NCBI RefSeq assembly: GCF_002127325.2
Contig: NC_035448.2
Location: forward strand, 63,954,540 to 64,018,539
Direction of reading: 5' to 3'
DNA from: Helianthus annuus
Taxonomy: Eukaryota; Streptophyta; Magnoliopsida; Asterales; Asteraceae
DNA length: 64,000 bases
Within the stretch, counting starts at the first letter, position 1; the number at the start of each line of letters is the position of its first letter. A program made the position numbers and the translations under genes. The notes under the pieces are model-generated. The model was not told where the DNA came from. It ran no database searches and was given only the letters and a program-made list of their open reading frames with translations. This document shows, piece after piece, positions 34,411-46,685 of the stretch.

Positions 34411-37400
34411 ATGAAGACAATGAGTGGACGCGGACGAGGAAACGTCAACATGACTCAGGCTCAGTTCACTAACCTGCTCAACACAGTGGCTGCAGCTTTC
34501 GCAGCTCACCCTATAGGTAAGCTCGTTGTTTTAGGATGTTTAGATCCTACCGCCACGTCGTCTTTTCGCCTCTAAACCTATTTCGCTTCACTCCTCACAA
34601 CAGGTCAGCCTGCGCCTGTGCAACCACGTGTCTGTACCTTCAAGACCTTCATGGATTGCAAGCCACTTCCATTCAGTGGCACTGAGGGTGCCATAGGTCT
34701 CCTGCACTGGATCGAGAAGGTCGAAGCTGTCTTCGCTGTCTGCTAGTGTCCCCCTGCTAATTGGGTGAAATTTGCTACTGGTACTCTTGAGGGTAGTGCG
34801 CTTTCATGGTGGAAGGCGCAAATTCAAATGCTTGGTTTGGAGACTGCAAACGCTACTGCATGGGAAGATTTCAAGGATATGATCAAGGAAGAGTACTGTC
34901 ACAGGGATGACATCCACAAACTCGAGGACGAGTACTATGAACTCAAGATGGTTGGGTCAGAGATTGAGACCTACACCAAGCTGTCCAACGACTATGCTGC
35001 TCTTTGTCCAAACATGTCCCGGCCCACGTACCGAAGGATCGAATTGTACATCAAGGGTTTAGTCCCGGAAATCAGGAGCCACGTAACCTCGGCCAACCTC
35101 ACTGCCATACAGCCCGTGGTTCGTCTTGCCCACAAACTCACCAACCAGGCTGTGGAGGAGGGCAGGTTGCCCAAAAGGATCAGTGCTGCGGAAGGAACTT
35201 CCAGTGATGGCAAACGAAAGTGGGATGGAAATCAGGGCAAGGATACTAACTCTACTCAGGCCCCAGCCCAGCAAAGGAAAACTGACAACAACAAAAGCAC
35301 TCAGCAACAGGGTGGCTACCGGGGAAGCTACCCTAAGTGCAACAAGTGTAACAGGCACCACAATGGGGCATGTAACAAGGGCCAGTGTCAGCGATGCCAC
35401 AAGATGGGGCACGAAGCCAAGGATTGTAGGAGTCAGTTCCCAGCAAGGCAGAATCAGCAACAACCCCAACAGCAACAGCAGCAGGGAAACAACCGGGCAT
35501 GTTTTAAATGCGGGGCAACAGGGCACATGCGAAAGGATTGCCCTGAACTGAATCAGAATCGCAACAATAATCAGGGAGCTGGGAACAATGAGCAAAACAA
35601 CAATGCTGGGAATGCAAGGGGAAGAGCTTTCGTGATTGGAGCTGGAGAAGCAAGGAACGATCCCAACGTCGTGGCGGGTAAGTTCCTACTTGATGATCGT
35701 TATGTTTCTGTGTTATTTGATTCCGGTGCCGATGCCAGTTATGTATCCCTTCGCATTAGTAAGAAACTTAAGCACTCGCCTGCATTATTAAGTTCTAAGC
35801 ACATCGTCGAGATAGCTAATGGTAAGAACATCGAGGCCACGCACATGATCCACGACTGCACTCTAGAATTGTCTGGCCACACGTTTAGTATCGATCTTTT
35901 CCCCGTCAAACTTGGAAGCTTCGATGTCGTCATTGGTATGGATTGGTTATCCAAACATCGCGCTGAGATCCTCTGTCAAGAGAAAGCAGTTCGTATACCT
36001 CGTCGTTCTGGCCAACCCCTTATCGTCCAAGGCAACAAAGGTGGAGAAGTCACAGGCATCATCTCGCTCCTGAAAGCCCAGAAGTGTTTGCAAAAAGGGC
36101 ACACCGCTATCCTCGCACTCGTCACCGACACCCATGAAAAGGAAAAGAGGATGGAAGATTTTCCTGTAGTACGCGACTATCCCGAGGTATTTCCTGAGGA
36201 ACTACCCGGACTCCCTCCCCACCGTCAGGTCGAATTCCAAATCGAGCTAGCTCCCGGAGCAGCACCCATAGCTCGTGCACCGTACCGTCTAGCCCCTGCA
36301 GAACTGAAGGAACTCTCCACGCAATTACAGGAACTATTGGATAAAGGATTTATCCGTCCTAGTTCATCACCCTGGGGAGCCCCAGTACTCTTTGTCAAGA
36401 AGAAAGATGGCACATTCCGAATGTGCATTGACTATCGTGAGTTGAACAAGGTTACCATCAAGAATCGTTACCCTCTCCCGCGCATCGACGACCTATTCGA
36501 TCAGCTGCAAGGATCGAGCTACTATTCTAAGATTGACCTGCGATCAGGCTATCATCAGCTGAGAGTTCGTAATGAAGACATCTCTAAGACTGCATTCAGG
36601 ACTCGTTATGGTCATTACGAGTTCCTCGTTATGCCTTTTGGAATGACCAACGCGCCGGCAGTGTTCATGGATCTTATGAACCGCGTATGTAAGCCTTACC
36701 TCGACAAATTCGTGATTGTGTTTATCGACGACATCCTGATTTATTCGAAAAGTCAAGAGGAGCATGAACAACACCTACGCCTTATTCTGGAACTCCTTCG
36801 CAACGAGCAGCTGTACGCCAAATTCTCTAAATGTGACTTCTGGCTTCGAGAAGTCCATTTCCTCGGCCATGTAGTTAATAAGAACGGAATTCACGTCGAC
36901 CCAGCCAAGATTGAATCGATAAAGAACTGGCCTACGCCTAAGACTCCCACTGAAGTTCGCCAATTCTTGGGTTTGGCAGGCTACTACCGCAGATTCATTC
37001 AGGGATTCTCAAAGATTGCACAACCCCTCACTATACTCACTCAGAAAGGCATCGCCTACAAGTGGAATGAAGCACAGGAATCTGCTTTTCAGAGGCTTAA
37101 GGATAACCTCTGTAGCGCTCCTATTCTTTCGTTGCCTGAAGGCACTGACGACTTTGTGGTTTACTGCGACGCGTCTATTCATGGGCTCGGTTGCGTGTTA
37201 ATGCAACGCGAGAAAGTTATTGCCTACGCCTCTCGCCAACTCAAGACGCATGAAAGAAACTACACAACGCATGACTTGGAACAAGGAGCAGTGGTTTTTG
37301 CTCTTAAGATATGGAGACATTACCTGTACGGTACCAAGTGCACCATCTACACCGATCACAGGAGTCTCGAGCATATCTTTAGGCAAAAGGAATTGAACAT

Positions 37401-39033
37401 GCGACAACGTCGATGGGTCGAACTCTTGAATGACTACGAATGCGCCATCAAATACCATCCGAGCAAGGCCAATGTCGTGGCAGACGCCCTCAGCCGAAAG
37501 GACACTATACCAAAGCGCGTGCGAGCATTGCAACTTACCATCCAGTCTAACCTCCCTACCCAGATCCGAAATGCTCAAGTTGAAGCATTGAAACCGGGAA
37601 ACATCAGGGCTGAGTCTCTGCGAGGGTCGAGGCAGCGACTGGAACAGAAGGAAGATGGCGCTTACTATGTAACAGGGCGCATTTGGGTCCCTCTCTATGG
37701 AGATTTACGTGAACTCGTGATGGACGAAGCCCACAAGTCCCGCTACTCAGTACATCCTGGTTCGGACAAGATGTACCACGACTTGAAGACTACATATTGG
37801 TGGCCTGGTATGAAGGCCCACATAGCAACATACGTCAGCAAATGTTTGACTTGCGCAAGAGTCAAGACAGAATACCAGAAGCCAGCAGGTCTACTCCAAC
37901 AACCAGAAATCCCAAAATGGAAATGGGAGCAAATTTCCATGGATTTTGTTACAGGGCTACCTAGGTCTCAACGCGGAAATGATACTATTTGGGTAATAGT
38001 AGATCGATTGACCAAGTCCGCGCACTTTCTGGCTATTAAGGAAACAGACAAGTTTTCTACCTTGGCGGAGATATACTTAAAGGAAGTAGTTTCGAGGCAC
38101 GGGGTGCCAACCTCAATTATTTCCGACCGAGACGCTCGTTTTACTTCGGAATTGTGGCAAGCTATGCACAAATCCTTTGGCTCACGTTTGGATATGAGCA
38201 CCGCATATCACCCGCAAACGGATGGACAGTCCGAACGCACCATCCAAACCCTAGAAGACATGCTTAGAGCGTGTGTGATCGATTTTGGCAAGAACTGGGA
38301 GAAGCATCTACCGCTAGTGGAATTCTCCTACAACAACAGCTACCACACTAGTATTCAGGCAGCACCTTTCGAGGCATTGTACGGTCGTAAATGCCGGTCA
38401 CCTCTTTGCTGGGCAGAAATCGGTGATAGTCAAATCACGGGCCCAGAGATGGTGGTAGATACAACGGAAAAGATTGCCCAGATCAGACAACGCATGGCGG
38501 CAGCTCGTGACCGTCAGAAGAGTTACGCTGATAAGCGTAGGAAACCATTGGAATTCCAGGTCGGTGACCGGGTTCTACTTAAAGTCTCACCCTGGAAGGG
38601 TGTGGTTCGCTTTGGTAAACGGGGCAAGCTCAATCCGCGATATATCGGACCATTCGAAATTACCGAGAAAATCGGTAAGGTTGCTTATAGATTGAACCTG
38701 CCTGAGGAACTGAGTGCGGTACACAACGTATTTCACGTATCCAATCTGAAGAAGTGTCTGTCAGATGAAATGCTCGTAATTCCTTTCAAGGAACTAACCA
38801 TTGACGAACAGCTACACTTTACTGAGGAACCGATTGAAATCACTGACCGAGAGATCAAAATCCTCAAACGTAGCCAAATACCTCTTGTACGAGTCCGTTG
38901 GAACTCGCGACGTGGCCCAGAGTATACCTGGGAGCGGGAAGACCAGATGAAGCACAAGTATCCCCGGCTATTCTCTAACGAAAACCCCAGCACTGAAGCT
39001 ACAGTCGAATTTCGGGACGAAATTCCAAACTAA
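34411..39033 (+). pseudogene. gag-pol: Tekay gag-pol with chromodomain, one nonsense codon
   Basis: A polyprotein of about 1510 codons in one frame, with a short intron (34517-34603) between MKTMSGRGRGN...AAHPI and GQPAPVQPRV. The only lesion seen is TAG at 34744-34746 (Cys-stop-Cys in gag, where relatives usually have Glu); the rest is open for 1429 codons. Order: Gag ([14 protein letters not shown]), two CCHC knuckles (about 35335-35425 and 35500-35535), protease ([12 protein letters not shown]), RT (FIDD at 36721-36732), RNase H ([12 protein letters not shown]), integrase (zinc finger at about 37750-37860, D at about 37940, D at about 38125, E at about 38230), and a C-terminal chromodomain (about 38830-38985; [19 protein letters not shown]). 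The chromodomain directs insertion to heterochromatin in this lineage. Confidence 0.92.
34517..34603 (+). other. 87-bp intron in Tekay gag
   Basis: The sequence ATAG|GTAAGC...CACAACAG|GTCAGCC interrupts the gag frame. Removing the 87 bases joins exon codons as Ile-Gly-Gln-Pro in the same frame as the rest of gag-pol. The donor GTAAG and a pyrimidine-rich acceptor fit a plant intron. Unspliced RNA has an in-frame stop within the intron. Confidence 0.65.
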
Positions 39034-39120
39034 CGGGGGGATGATGTGACACCCCGTTGAAACGCTTTCACTTACGCTAGCTTGACAGTGGCTGCCTTAA
39101 CTTTCGGGACGAAAGTTCTT

Positions 39121-39135
39121 AAAACTTGGGGATAA
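39121..39135 (+). other. Polypurine tract, element G
   Basis: AAAACTTGGGGATAA lies immediately before the 3' LTR start TGTGACACTTCGGG. Confidence 0.75.
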
Positions 39136-39652
39136 TGTGACACTTCGGGTTTTCCCGGACAACCATTTCTGTAATTGATCAACTTGTATTTATATTTATA
39201 TATATTATTATTAAATGAAAATCGGTGATTTATCGTTACGTGTTCATTGTTGAGAAGGTGTACGTATATATGTATTTATATATATATATCTATACTACTT
39301 TATAAAGGATATATGAAGGACAAAAATGGTCATTTGTCACTTTACAACCATTTAAAGCCTATTGTACAACCTTTAAAGCATAAAGGTGTTGAAAAATGGT
39401 TTAACACGTGTGGCCATCAAAACACACGGGTCATCAAAATTAGGGTTTCCTGGACAAAACCACCGCCGCTCCTCTCCTCATCTTCTCTCTTCCTCCCCTG
39501 GCGATTCTAGGGTTTCATCACACGAGATCGACTTCTCTCTTCCTTCTTATCATCACACAGATTGACTTCCTCATTATCATCACCACCATTTCCTCTCTTT
39601 CTCTAGCGATTCTAGGGTTTCTTTACCACGCTTCAAGATCTACGCTTTCTTT

Positions 39653-40200
39653 CAGATCTACCGTTTGGTTGTGTTCATCAACTATGGTACGGTTCTTTTT
39701 AACCTGATCTACCATTTTTTTTTTGGTTTTTCTTTCAGATCTACCGTTTGGTTGTGTTCATCAACTATACCGTTTGGTTTTTCTTTCAGATCTACCGTTT
39801 GGTTTTCTACTGATTTGGGATGACTCCTACAGTGGCAGGAGATGAGGATGATTATAGATCTACTCCTTGGTAAGCTCCAGTATCTTTTCTTTTCTTGCTT
39901 TCAGATCTACCGTTTGGTTGTGTTCATCAACTATGGTACGGTTCTCTTTAACCTGATCTACCATTTTTTTTTTTGGTTTTTCTTTCAGATCTACCGTTTG
40001 GTTGTGTTCATCAACTATACCGTTTGGTTTTTCTTTCAGATCTACCGTTTGGTTTTCTACTGATTTGGGATGACTCCTACAGTGGCAGGAGATGAGGATG
40101 ATTATAGATCTACTCCTTGGTAAGCTCCAGCATCTTTTCTTTTCTTGCTTTCAGATCTACCGTTTGGTTGTGTTCATCAACTATGGTACGGTTCTTTTTA
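39653..40200 (+). repeat. 249/250-bp tandem repeat (2.2 copies)
   Basis: The unit starting 'cagatctaccgtttggttgtg' occurs at 39653, 39902 and 40152. Each full unit contains ATGACTCCTACAGTGGCAGG, which could encode MTPTVAGDEDDYRSTPW, directly followed by a donor-like GGTAAGCTCC. This looks like a captured short first exon duplicated together with its flanks; the source gene is not recognised. Confidence 0.7.
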
Positions 40201-41270
40201 AATCGGTTTTAGATCTGGTGATTACGAGTTTAATAGGTTTTGATTTGATGCGAGATTTTGATCTTATCGGTGAGTTCGAGGACGTTACTTTTGTTGCTTA
40301 TGTAATTTGTTTAGATCTGTGATTTTGTGTGATGTCTGATAGATCTGATTTCTGTGAATTTTGTTTAGATTTGATGTTTATGTGTTTTCGTTGAGTTTTG
40401 TTGACGAAAAGCTGAATCGAGTGATGTACTTTCGTAGATCTTTAAATCTGATGTATGAGATATTACGAGTTTATTTTGTTGATTTCTGTAAATTTTGTTT
40501 AGATTTGATTTATGTCTGTTTTTGGTTTAGTTTGTTGAGGAAAAATCGATTATGTTTTTAGATCTGGTGATTATGAGTTTAATTTGTTGATTTATCTGAT
40601 TTTCTTTTTTGTTTTTTCGTTAGATTTGATGTATGTGTGTTTTTCGTTTAGTTTTGTTGACGGAAAATTGTATTGATTGATGTATCTGATAGATCTGTAT
40701 GTCTGCTGTATGAGAGATGCATATAGTTTTTATTTTCTGAAATCGGTTCTAGATCTGGGGATTACGAGCTTAATTTGTTGGATTATCTGATTTTTTTTTG
40801 AATTTTGTTTAGATTTGACGTATGTTTGTTTCGGTTTAGTTTTTGATGACAGAATATTGAATCAATTGATGTATCTCTGATAGATCTGTAAATTTGTTGT
40901 ATGAGAGATGCGTAGGGTTTTTATTTTCTAAAATCAGTTTTAGATCCGGTGATTATGATCTTAATAGTGTTTGGATTTGATGTATGTGTGTTTTCGGTTT
41001 ATTTGTTGAGAAAAGGTTGAATTGATTGATCTATCTGGTAGATCTGTAAATTTTATGTATGAGAGATACGTAGAGTGAGAAACGGATCCTATGGATATTG
41101 TTTGATAGATCTGATTTCTGTGAATTTGTATTGACTTGATGTATGCTTGATTCTTGTTGAGTTCTTCACTTCATCGATAAAACTGTATTCGATTGAAGCA
41201 TCTGGTAAATCTGTAAAGCATCTGGTAAAACTGTATTCGATTGAAGCATCTGGTAAATCTGTTGGTCATT
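40201..41270 (+). repeat. Degenerate intron-like repeats in the Helitron
   Basis: T-rich sequence with four to five diverged copies of a roughly 160-bp word, containing 'agatctgtgaattttgttta' type motifs, 'gatttgatgtatgtgtgttt' and 'gtatgagagatgcgtag'. It resembles a long plant 5'-leader intron that has multiplied. No exon is recognised inside. Confidence 0.5.
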
Positions 41271-41392
41271 TGCCACTTTACAACCATTTAAAGCCTATTG
41301 TACAACCTTTAAAGCATAAAGGTGTTGAAAAATTGTTTAACACGCGTGGCCATCAAAACACACGGGTCATCAAAATTAGGGTTTCCTGGACG
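41268..41392 (+). repeat. Second copy of Helitron 5' region
   Basis: This nearly repeats 39327-39451 ('cactttacaaccatttaaag' to 'agggtttcctggac') without the terminal TCTATACTAC part. It leads directly into the LUX-like fragment, suggesting capture or template switching at 'tttcctggac'. Confidence 0.75.
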
Positions 41393-41668
41393 CTGCAGTT
41401 GCATAAGCGGTTTGTGGGCGTTGTTGCACATCTCGGTGTGAAAAACGCGGTTCCGAAAACAATAATGCAGTTAATGAATGTCGAAGAATTGACTCGCGAG
41501 AACGTCGCGAGTCATCTTCAAAAGTACCAGCTTTATTTAAAGCGGATGCAGGGGTTGTCGAACGAAGGACCTTCGTCTTAGGATCACTTGTTTGCCTCGA
41601 CCCCTATTTCGCAAAGCTTGCACGAGTCCAGTGGCGGGGGGAACAAAAACAGTCACGCTTCGGTTTGA
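41393..41668 (+). pseudogene. LUX/PCL1-like GARP domain fragment
   Basis: The reading [60 protein letters not shown] closely matches the second half of the GARP (B-type MYB-like) DNA-binding domain of LUX ARRHYTHMO/PHYTOCLOCK1, a member of the evening complex of the plant clock. The first tryptophan part of the domain is missing. A TAG stands where a Ser codon is expected in SSSDHLFASTP. After it the frame continues DHLFASTPISQSLHESSGGG, again LUX-like, to TGA at 41668. It is a captured fragment, not a gene; it could affect the parental gene through small RNAs, which is inference. Confidence 0.8.
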
Positions 41669-41730
41669 CTTTCCAAAGTCAATATCAACAATTAAGTTCT
41701 TGCAGATCAACAGCTTGACTATCTATAGTC

Positions 41731-42376
41731 AACATGATTTAACTTTTCTTCTCAATCCAAATATTCAAGTGCCAGTTTAAACTATTCAGGTATCGTAAAT
41801 GACCGAAATTGGCCACCATAGCTCGTGAGTTTAAATTGGACTTGTATCATGATGCAGGGTTTGACCACGGGTGGCCTTCCAACTTTTATTGATAAAAGGG
41901 ATAGCTTTGGCGCCCCAGCAATTGTGGAAGACAACCTCATACAGCAGGTTTGATTCGATTATGAATTTGAGGTGTATTCTATTTCTCTCTATTTCTGACC
42001 TTTATATGGGTTTAATATATCTTCTATTTACAGCTTGTTGAACGTCATTGGAAACAATGGGGATGAGGCGCTAACGAACAAGGTAAACCTTAGCTTTTCC
42101 TCTCAATAATAAAACATGATTTAACTTTTCTTCTCAATCCAAATATTCAAGTGCCAGTTTAAACTATTCAGGTATCGTAAATGACCGAAATTGGCCACCA
42201 TAGCTCCTGAGTTTAAATTGGACTTGTATCATGATGCAGGGTTTGACCACGGGTGGCCTTCCAACTTTTATTGATAAAAGGGATAGCTTTGGCGCCCCAG
42301 CAATTGTGGAAGACAACCTCATACAGCAGGTTTGATTCGATTATGAATTTGAGGTGTATTCTATTTCTCTCTATTT
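41731..42376 (+). repeat. 264-bp direct duplication with unidentified exons
   Basis: The segment 41731-41994 recurs at 42113-42376 almost unchanged. Each copy has an exon-like 90-bp block (41858-41947 in the first) bordered by GCAG and GT, which reads [20 protein letters not shown] followed by [11 protein letters not shown] further block bordered by ACAG and GTAAAC (42034-42082) reads LVERHWKQWG and then a stop. It looks like part of a captured host gene; I do not recognise which. Confidence 0.6.
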
Positions 42377-42425
42377 GTAAGTTTATCTCAGTTGAACTAA
42401 CACTCAACTACACTCAACTGTGAGG

Positions 42426-42566
42426 CTATGATGCATAAGCTGAGCCTGTCGACTCTATGATGCATAAGCTGAGCCTGTCGACTCTATGATGCATAAGCTG
42501 AGCTTGTGTTCTTAATATGTCTGAACTGAAACTGTTAAGGATATGATGCATAAGCTGAGCCTGTGA
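42426..42566 (+). repeat. 29-bp minisatellite 'ctatgatgcataagctgagcc'
   Basis: Copies start at 42426, 42455 and 42484, with a fourth degenerate copy further on. Similar arrays recur at about 43628-43770 and 44912-45020, and a variant ('ctgtgatgcaaaaactgagc') lies at 44091-44165 and 45275-45350. Confidence 0.7.
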
Positions 42567-42754
42567 GGTTACAATAGACTGTGATGATTGTATTTTGAGG
42601 GTACATAGAAGATCCGAGTAGCATCTTGGCGGGGCAATATCCAAGTTCCATAGTTCTCACTTTGCAACCGTGTGTTGCAGCCATGGCTTTACCCGTAGTT
42701 GTGTTCATCTCTCAATTACATGTCTGAGTCTTCCAGTTGTAAAAGTATTAATCT

Positions 42755-43089
42755 GTCAACAAAACTCAACGAAAACACATAAACATCAAATCTAAACAAA
42801 ATTCACAGAAATCAGATCTATCAGACATCACACAAAATCACAGATCTAAACAAATTACATAAGCAACAAAAGTAACGTCCTCGAACTCACCGATAAGATC
42901 AGGAGAGGAGCGGCGGTGGTTTTGTCCAGGAAACCCTAATTTTGATGACCCGTGTGTTTTGATGGCCACGCGTGTTAAACCATTTTTCAACACCTTTATG
43001 CTTTAAAGGTTGTACAATAGGCTTTAAATGGTTGTAAAGTGACAAATGACCATTTCTGTCCTTCATATATCCTTTATAAAGTAGTATAG

Positions 43090-43090
<1 letters not shown>
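42755..43090 (-). mobile_element. Inverted Helitron 5' end with leader sequence
   Basis: On the minus strand it begins TCTATACTACTTTATAAAGG at 43090 and repeats the Helitron 5' region (as 39289-39478). It then jumps to sequence matching about 40258-40405. This is a second, internally deleted Helitron copy in opposite orientation. It starts precisely at the edge of an (AAT)n run. Confidence 0.75.
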
Positions 43091-43600
<510 letters not shown>

Positions 43601-44177
43601 AACACTCAACTACACTCAACTGTGAGGCTATGATGCATAAGCTGAGCCTGTCGACTCTATGATGCATAAGCTGAGCCTGTCGACTCTATGATGCATAAGC
43701 TGAGCTTGTGTTCTTAATATGTCTGAACTGAAACTGTTAAGGCTATGATGCATAAGCTGAGCCTGTGAGGTTACATATGTGTTTCTTGTGCTTAAAACAG
43801 CTGTACATCATGCTTTAAAGGTTGTTTAAGTTTAGTGGAAAATTACTCTTGTACATCATGCTTTAAAGCGGGGTTACATAACACAATAGACTGTGATGAT
43901 TGTATTTTGAGGGTACATAGAAGATCCGAGTAGCATCTTGGCGGGGCAATATCCAGGTTGCATAGTTCTCACTTTGCAACCGTGTGTTGCAGCCATGGCT
44001 TTACCCGTAGTTGTGTTCATCTCTCAATTACATGTCTGAGTCTTCCAGTTGTAAAAGTATTAATCTGTCTGAACTAAAAGTGTTTTGAGGCTGTGATGCA
44101 AAAACTGAGCCTGTGTAATCTATCTGAACTGAAAGTGTTTTGAGGCTGTGATGCAAAAACTGAGCCTGTGTAATCTA

Positions 44178-44415
44178 TCCAACAACTCAAGCAAATGTTT
44201 TCTTTGCATTTTAGGGGGAACATGGGTGCATCTCTCCACAGGGCATACAAGACACAGGTTATTGGCGGCAGCTCGCCATATTTAACATATAAAAAAACTT
44301 TATATGTTAAATTTGGCGGGCTTCCGCCAATGACCTGTGTCTTGTATGCCCTGTGGAGAGATGCACCCATCTTCCCCCTAAAAAACATAGAAAACATTTG
44401 CTTCAGTTGTTGGAC
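44178..44415. repeat. Long foldback 1 (about 110-bp arms)
   Basis: The left arm begins 'tccaacaactcaagcaaatg' and continues through 'gggtgcatctctccacaggg', 'catacaagacacaggttatt' and 'ggcggcagctcgcc'. The right arm returns the complement, with few mismatches, through a small loop near 'catataaaaaaactttatatg'. An RNA from either strand would form a hairpin of about 100 bp. Confidence 0.85.
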
Positions 44416-44521
44416 CAAGCGAACCTTGCATAATGCGTCAAGGGAAACTATTGGTCGAGCGAGACATTTGTTCAGGTATCCTTATTTCATGATAAAATGA
44501 TTATGAATAGCTGTGCATAAA

Positions 44522-44722
44522 CTAATCGCAAGTTTGTTTGGTATATGCAGGGTAAAAGGGAACAGCAGTGTTCAGCACTGTGTCATTCTTGCTTGGTGCC
44601 ATCACCTCAGTTGTCTCTGGCTTACCATCCGTGTACTTTACTAAAATTTGATCGGTGCAGTGAGCACAACAAGTGCAGCCGCAGCGGCGTGGTGAGGGCA
44701 GCCGCAACGAGCGCAGCGGCAT
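44522..44722 (-). other. Unidentified gene-like fragment (two copies)
   Basis: The minus strand reads DQILVKYTDGKPETTEVMAP and SKNDTVLNTAVPFYP, and the same is found near 45735-45920. It resembles a captured exon in composition, but I do not recognise the family. It may also be non-coding. Confidence 0.3.
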
Positions 44723-45351
44723 GGTTAATAAAAAAATAAAAAAACTGCCACCTCTAAGTAGATATGTATCAGAATGTACAAATTCATATTTATTGTTTTG
44801 TTTATGCGTTTAATCGTTTGATTAACGACTCGATTGATTTGTTTGTAACCATTTGTCTGTAAACGAACTTATTTATCTTACTTTAATTTTTGTATTAAGC
44901 TGATCCTGTGAGGCTATGATGCATAAGCTGAGCCTGTGAGGCTATGATGCATAAGCTGAGCTTTGTTCTTAATATGTCTGAACTGAAACTGTTAAGGCTA
45001 TGATGCATAAGCTGAGCCTGTGAGGTTACATATGTGTTTCTTGTGCTTAAAACACTTGTACATCATGCTTTAAAGGTTTAAGTTTAGTGGCAAATTACTC
45101 TTGTTGTGTACTCCGGATTTTGTGTTCTTAATCTGTCTGAACTGAAAGTGTTTGAGGCTGTGATGCGAAAGCTGAGCTTGTGTTCTTAATCTGTCTGAAC
45201 TAAAAGTGTTGAGTCTATGATGCATAAGCTGAGCTTGTGTTCTTAATCTGTCTGAAGTAAAAGTGTTTTGAGGCTGTGATGCAAAAACTGAGCCTGTGTA
45301 ATCTATCTGAACTGAAAGTGTTTGAGGCTGTGATGCAAAAACTGAGCCTGT

Positions 45352-45617
45352 GCAAGGTTCGCTCGGTCCAACAACTCAAGCAAATGTTTTCTTTGCATTT
45401 TAGGGGGAACATGTGTGCTTCTCTCCCAGGGCATACAAAACACAGGTTATTGGCGGCAGCCCGCCATATTTAACATATAAAAAAACTTTATATGTTAAAT
45501 TTGGCGGGCTTCCGCCAATAACCTGTGTCTTGTATGCCATGTGGAGAGAAGCACCCATCTTCCCCCTAAAAAACATAGAAAACATTTGCTTGAGTTCTTG
45601 GACCGAGCGAACCTTGC
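45352..45617. repeat. Long foldback 2 (about 130-bp arms)
   Basis: This is the same foldback as at 44178-44415, with arms extended to 'gcaaggttcgctcggtcc' and 'ggaccgagcgaaccttgc'. The central stem-loop 'catataaaaaaactttatatg' and the GGCGGGCTTCCGCC region are the same. Confidence 0.85.
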
Positions 45618-46138
45618 ATAATGCGTCAAGGGAAACTATTGGTCGAGCGAGACATTTGTTCAGGTATCCTTATTTCATGATAAAATGATTATGAATAGCT
45701 GTGCATAAACTAATCGCAAGTTTGTTTGGTATATGCAGGGTAATAGGGAACAGCAGTGTTCAGCACTGTGTCATTCTTGCTTGGTGCCATCACCTCAGTT
45801 GTCTCTGGCTTACCATCCGTGTACCTTACTAAAATTTGATCGGTGCAGTGAGCATGCGAGCGCAACAAGTGCAGCCGCAGCGGCGCGGTGAGGGCAGCCG
45901 CAACGAGCGCAGCGGCATGGTTAATAAAAAAAATAAAAAAACTGCCACCTCTAAGTAGATATGTATCAGAATGTACAAATTCATATTTATTGTTTTGTTT
46001 ATGCGTTTAATCGTTTGATTAACGACTCGATTGATTTGTTTGTAACCATTTGTCTGTAAACGAACTTATTTATCTTACTTTAATTTTTGTATTAAGCATC
46101 ATCTATCGCGCCTTTGCTGACTGACTTTTATAGATCAC

Positions 46139-46301
46139 TACTTTAGGGAGAATGAACAATTATCCAAATATGGAGATACTAAATCTGCTCGAGGTATGAT
46201 GCTGGTTGAACTTAAGAAACTAATTGAAGGAAATCCTTTATTTTGTGACAAATTTCAGTTCCAAACCTTAGGAATTCAAGATTAAGGACTCTTACAAACC
46301 T
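46139..46301 (+). pseudogene. TOPLESS/TPR-like N-terminal domain fragment
   Basis: The reading YFRENEQLSKYGDTKSARGM followed by MLVELKKLIEGNPLFCDKFQ closely matches the region just after the CTLH motif of the plant TOPLESS corepressor family, part of its N-terminal tetramer and EAR-peptide binding domain. A one-base frameshift after FQTL puts the following NSRLRTLTN (also TOPLESS-like) in another frame. No other part of the gene is seen nearby. This is a second host fragment carried by the Helitron, close to its 3' end. Confidence 0.8.
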
Positions 46302-46656
46302 AAGACTGTTTGGGAAATTTTTGACTATGTTTTGTACATCTTACAATATAGTAGTTAGTGTTAGTTATTTGTGAATTTGTATCACAATTTGAACCAACAA
46401 AAGCCTAGGTAGTCCGTCTATTTCAGGTAACATAACTAGAATCAAACAATTTTCTTTGTTTTCTCCTGAGTCGCACAATAACCACCAAACGCCATCACGA
46501 AACCACCAATCGCCGCAAATCGCTGATTCTCGCCGCTGAAGAAGGCCTCAACCGACCATCACATTCTGCTACACTACCACCATCGTCGTCACAAGCCACA
46601 TTGGAAATTACATCCCCGTAGATAGCCCTAAACTCACCAACCTAAGTGATATGTTT

Positions 46657-46685
46657 CCCGCCGCATCGCGCGGGTAAACGACTAG
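46657..46685 (+). other. Helitron 3' terminus
   Basis: The hairpin CCCGC (46657-46661) with GCGGG (46670-46674) is followed by TAAACGACTAG, with T as the next host base. This is the standard Helitron termination signal. Confidence 0.85.

Noticed and set aside
35059..35595. 178-codon minus-strand frame in Tekay gag
   Set aside because: Shadow frame of gag; composition and lack of any domain give no support.
44195..44500. Similar open frames on both strands (MGASLHRAYKTQ type)
   Set aside because: They are the two arms of the long foldback; the same peptide on both strands is a result of the inverted repeat.
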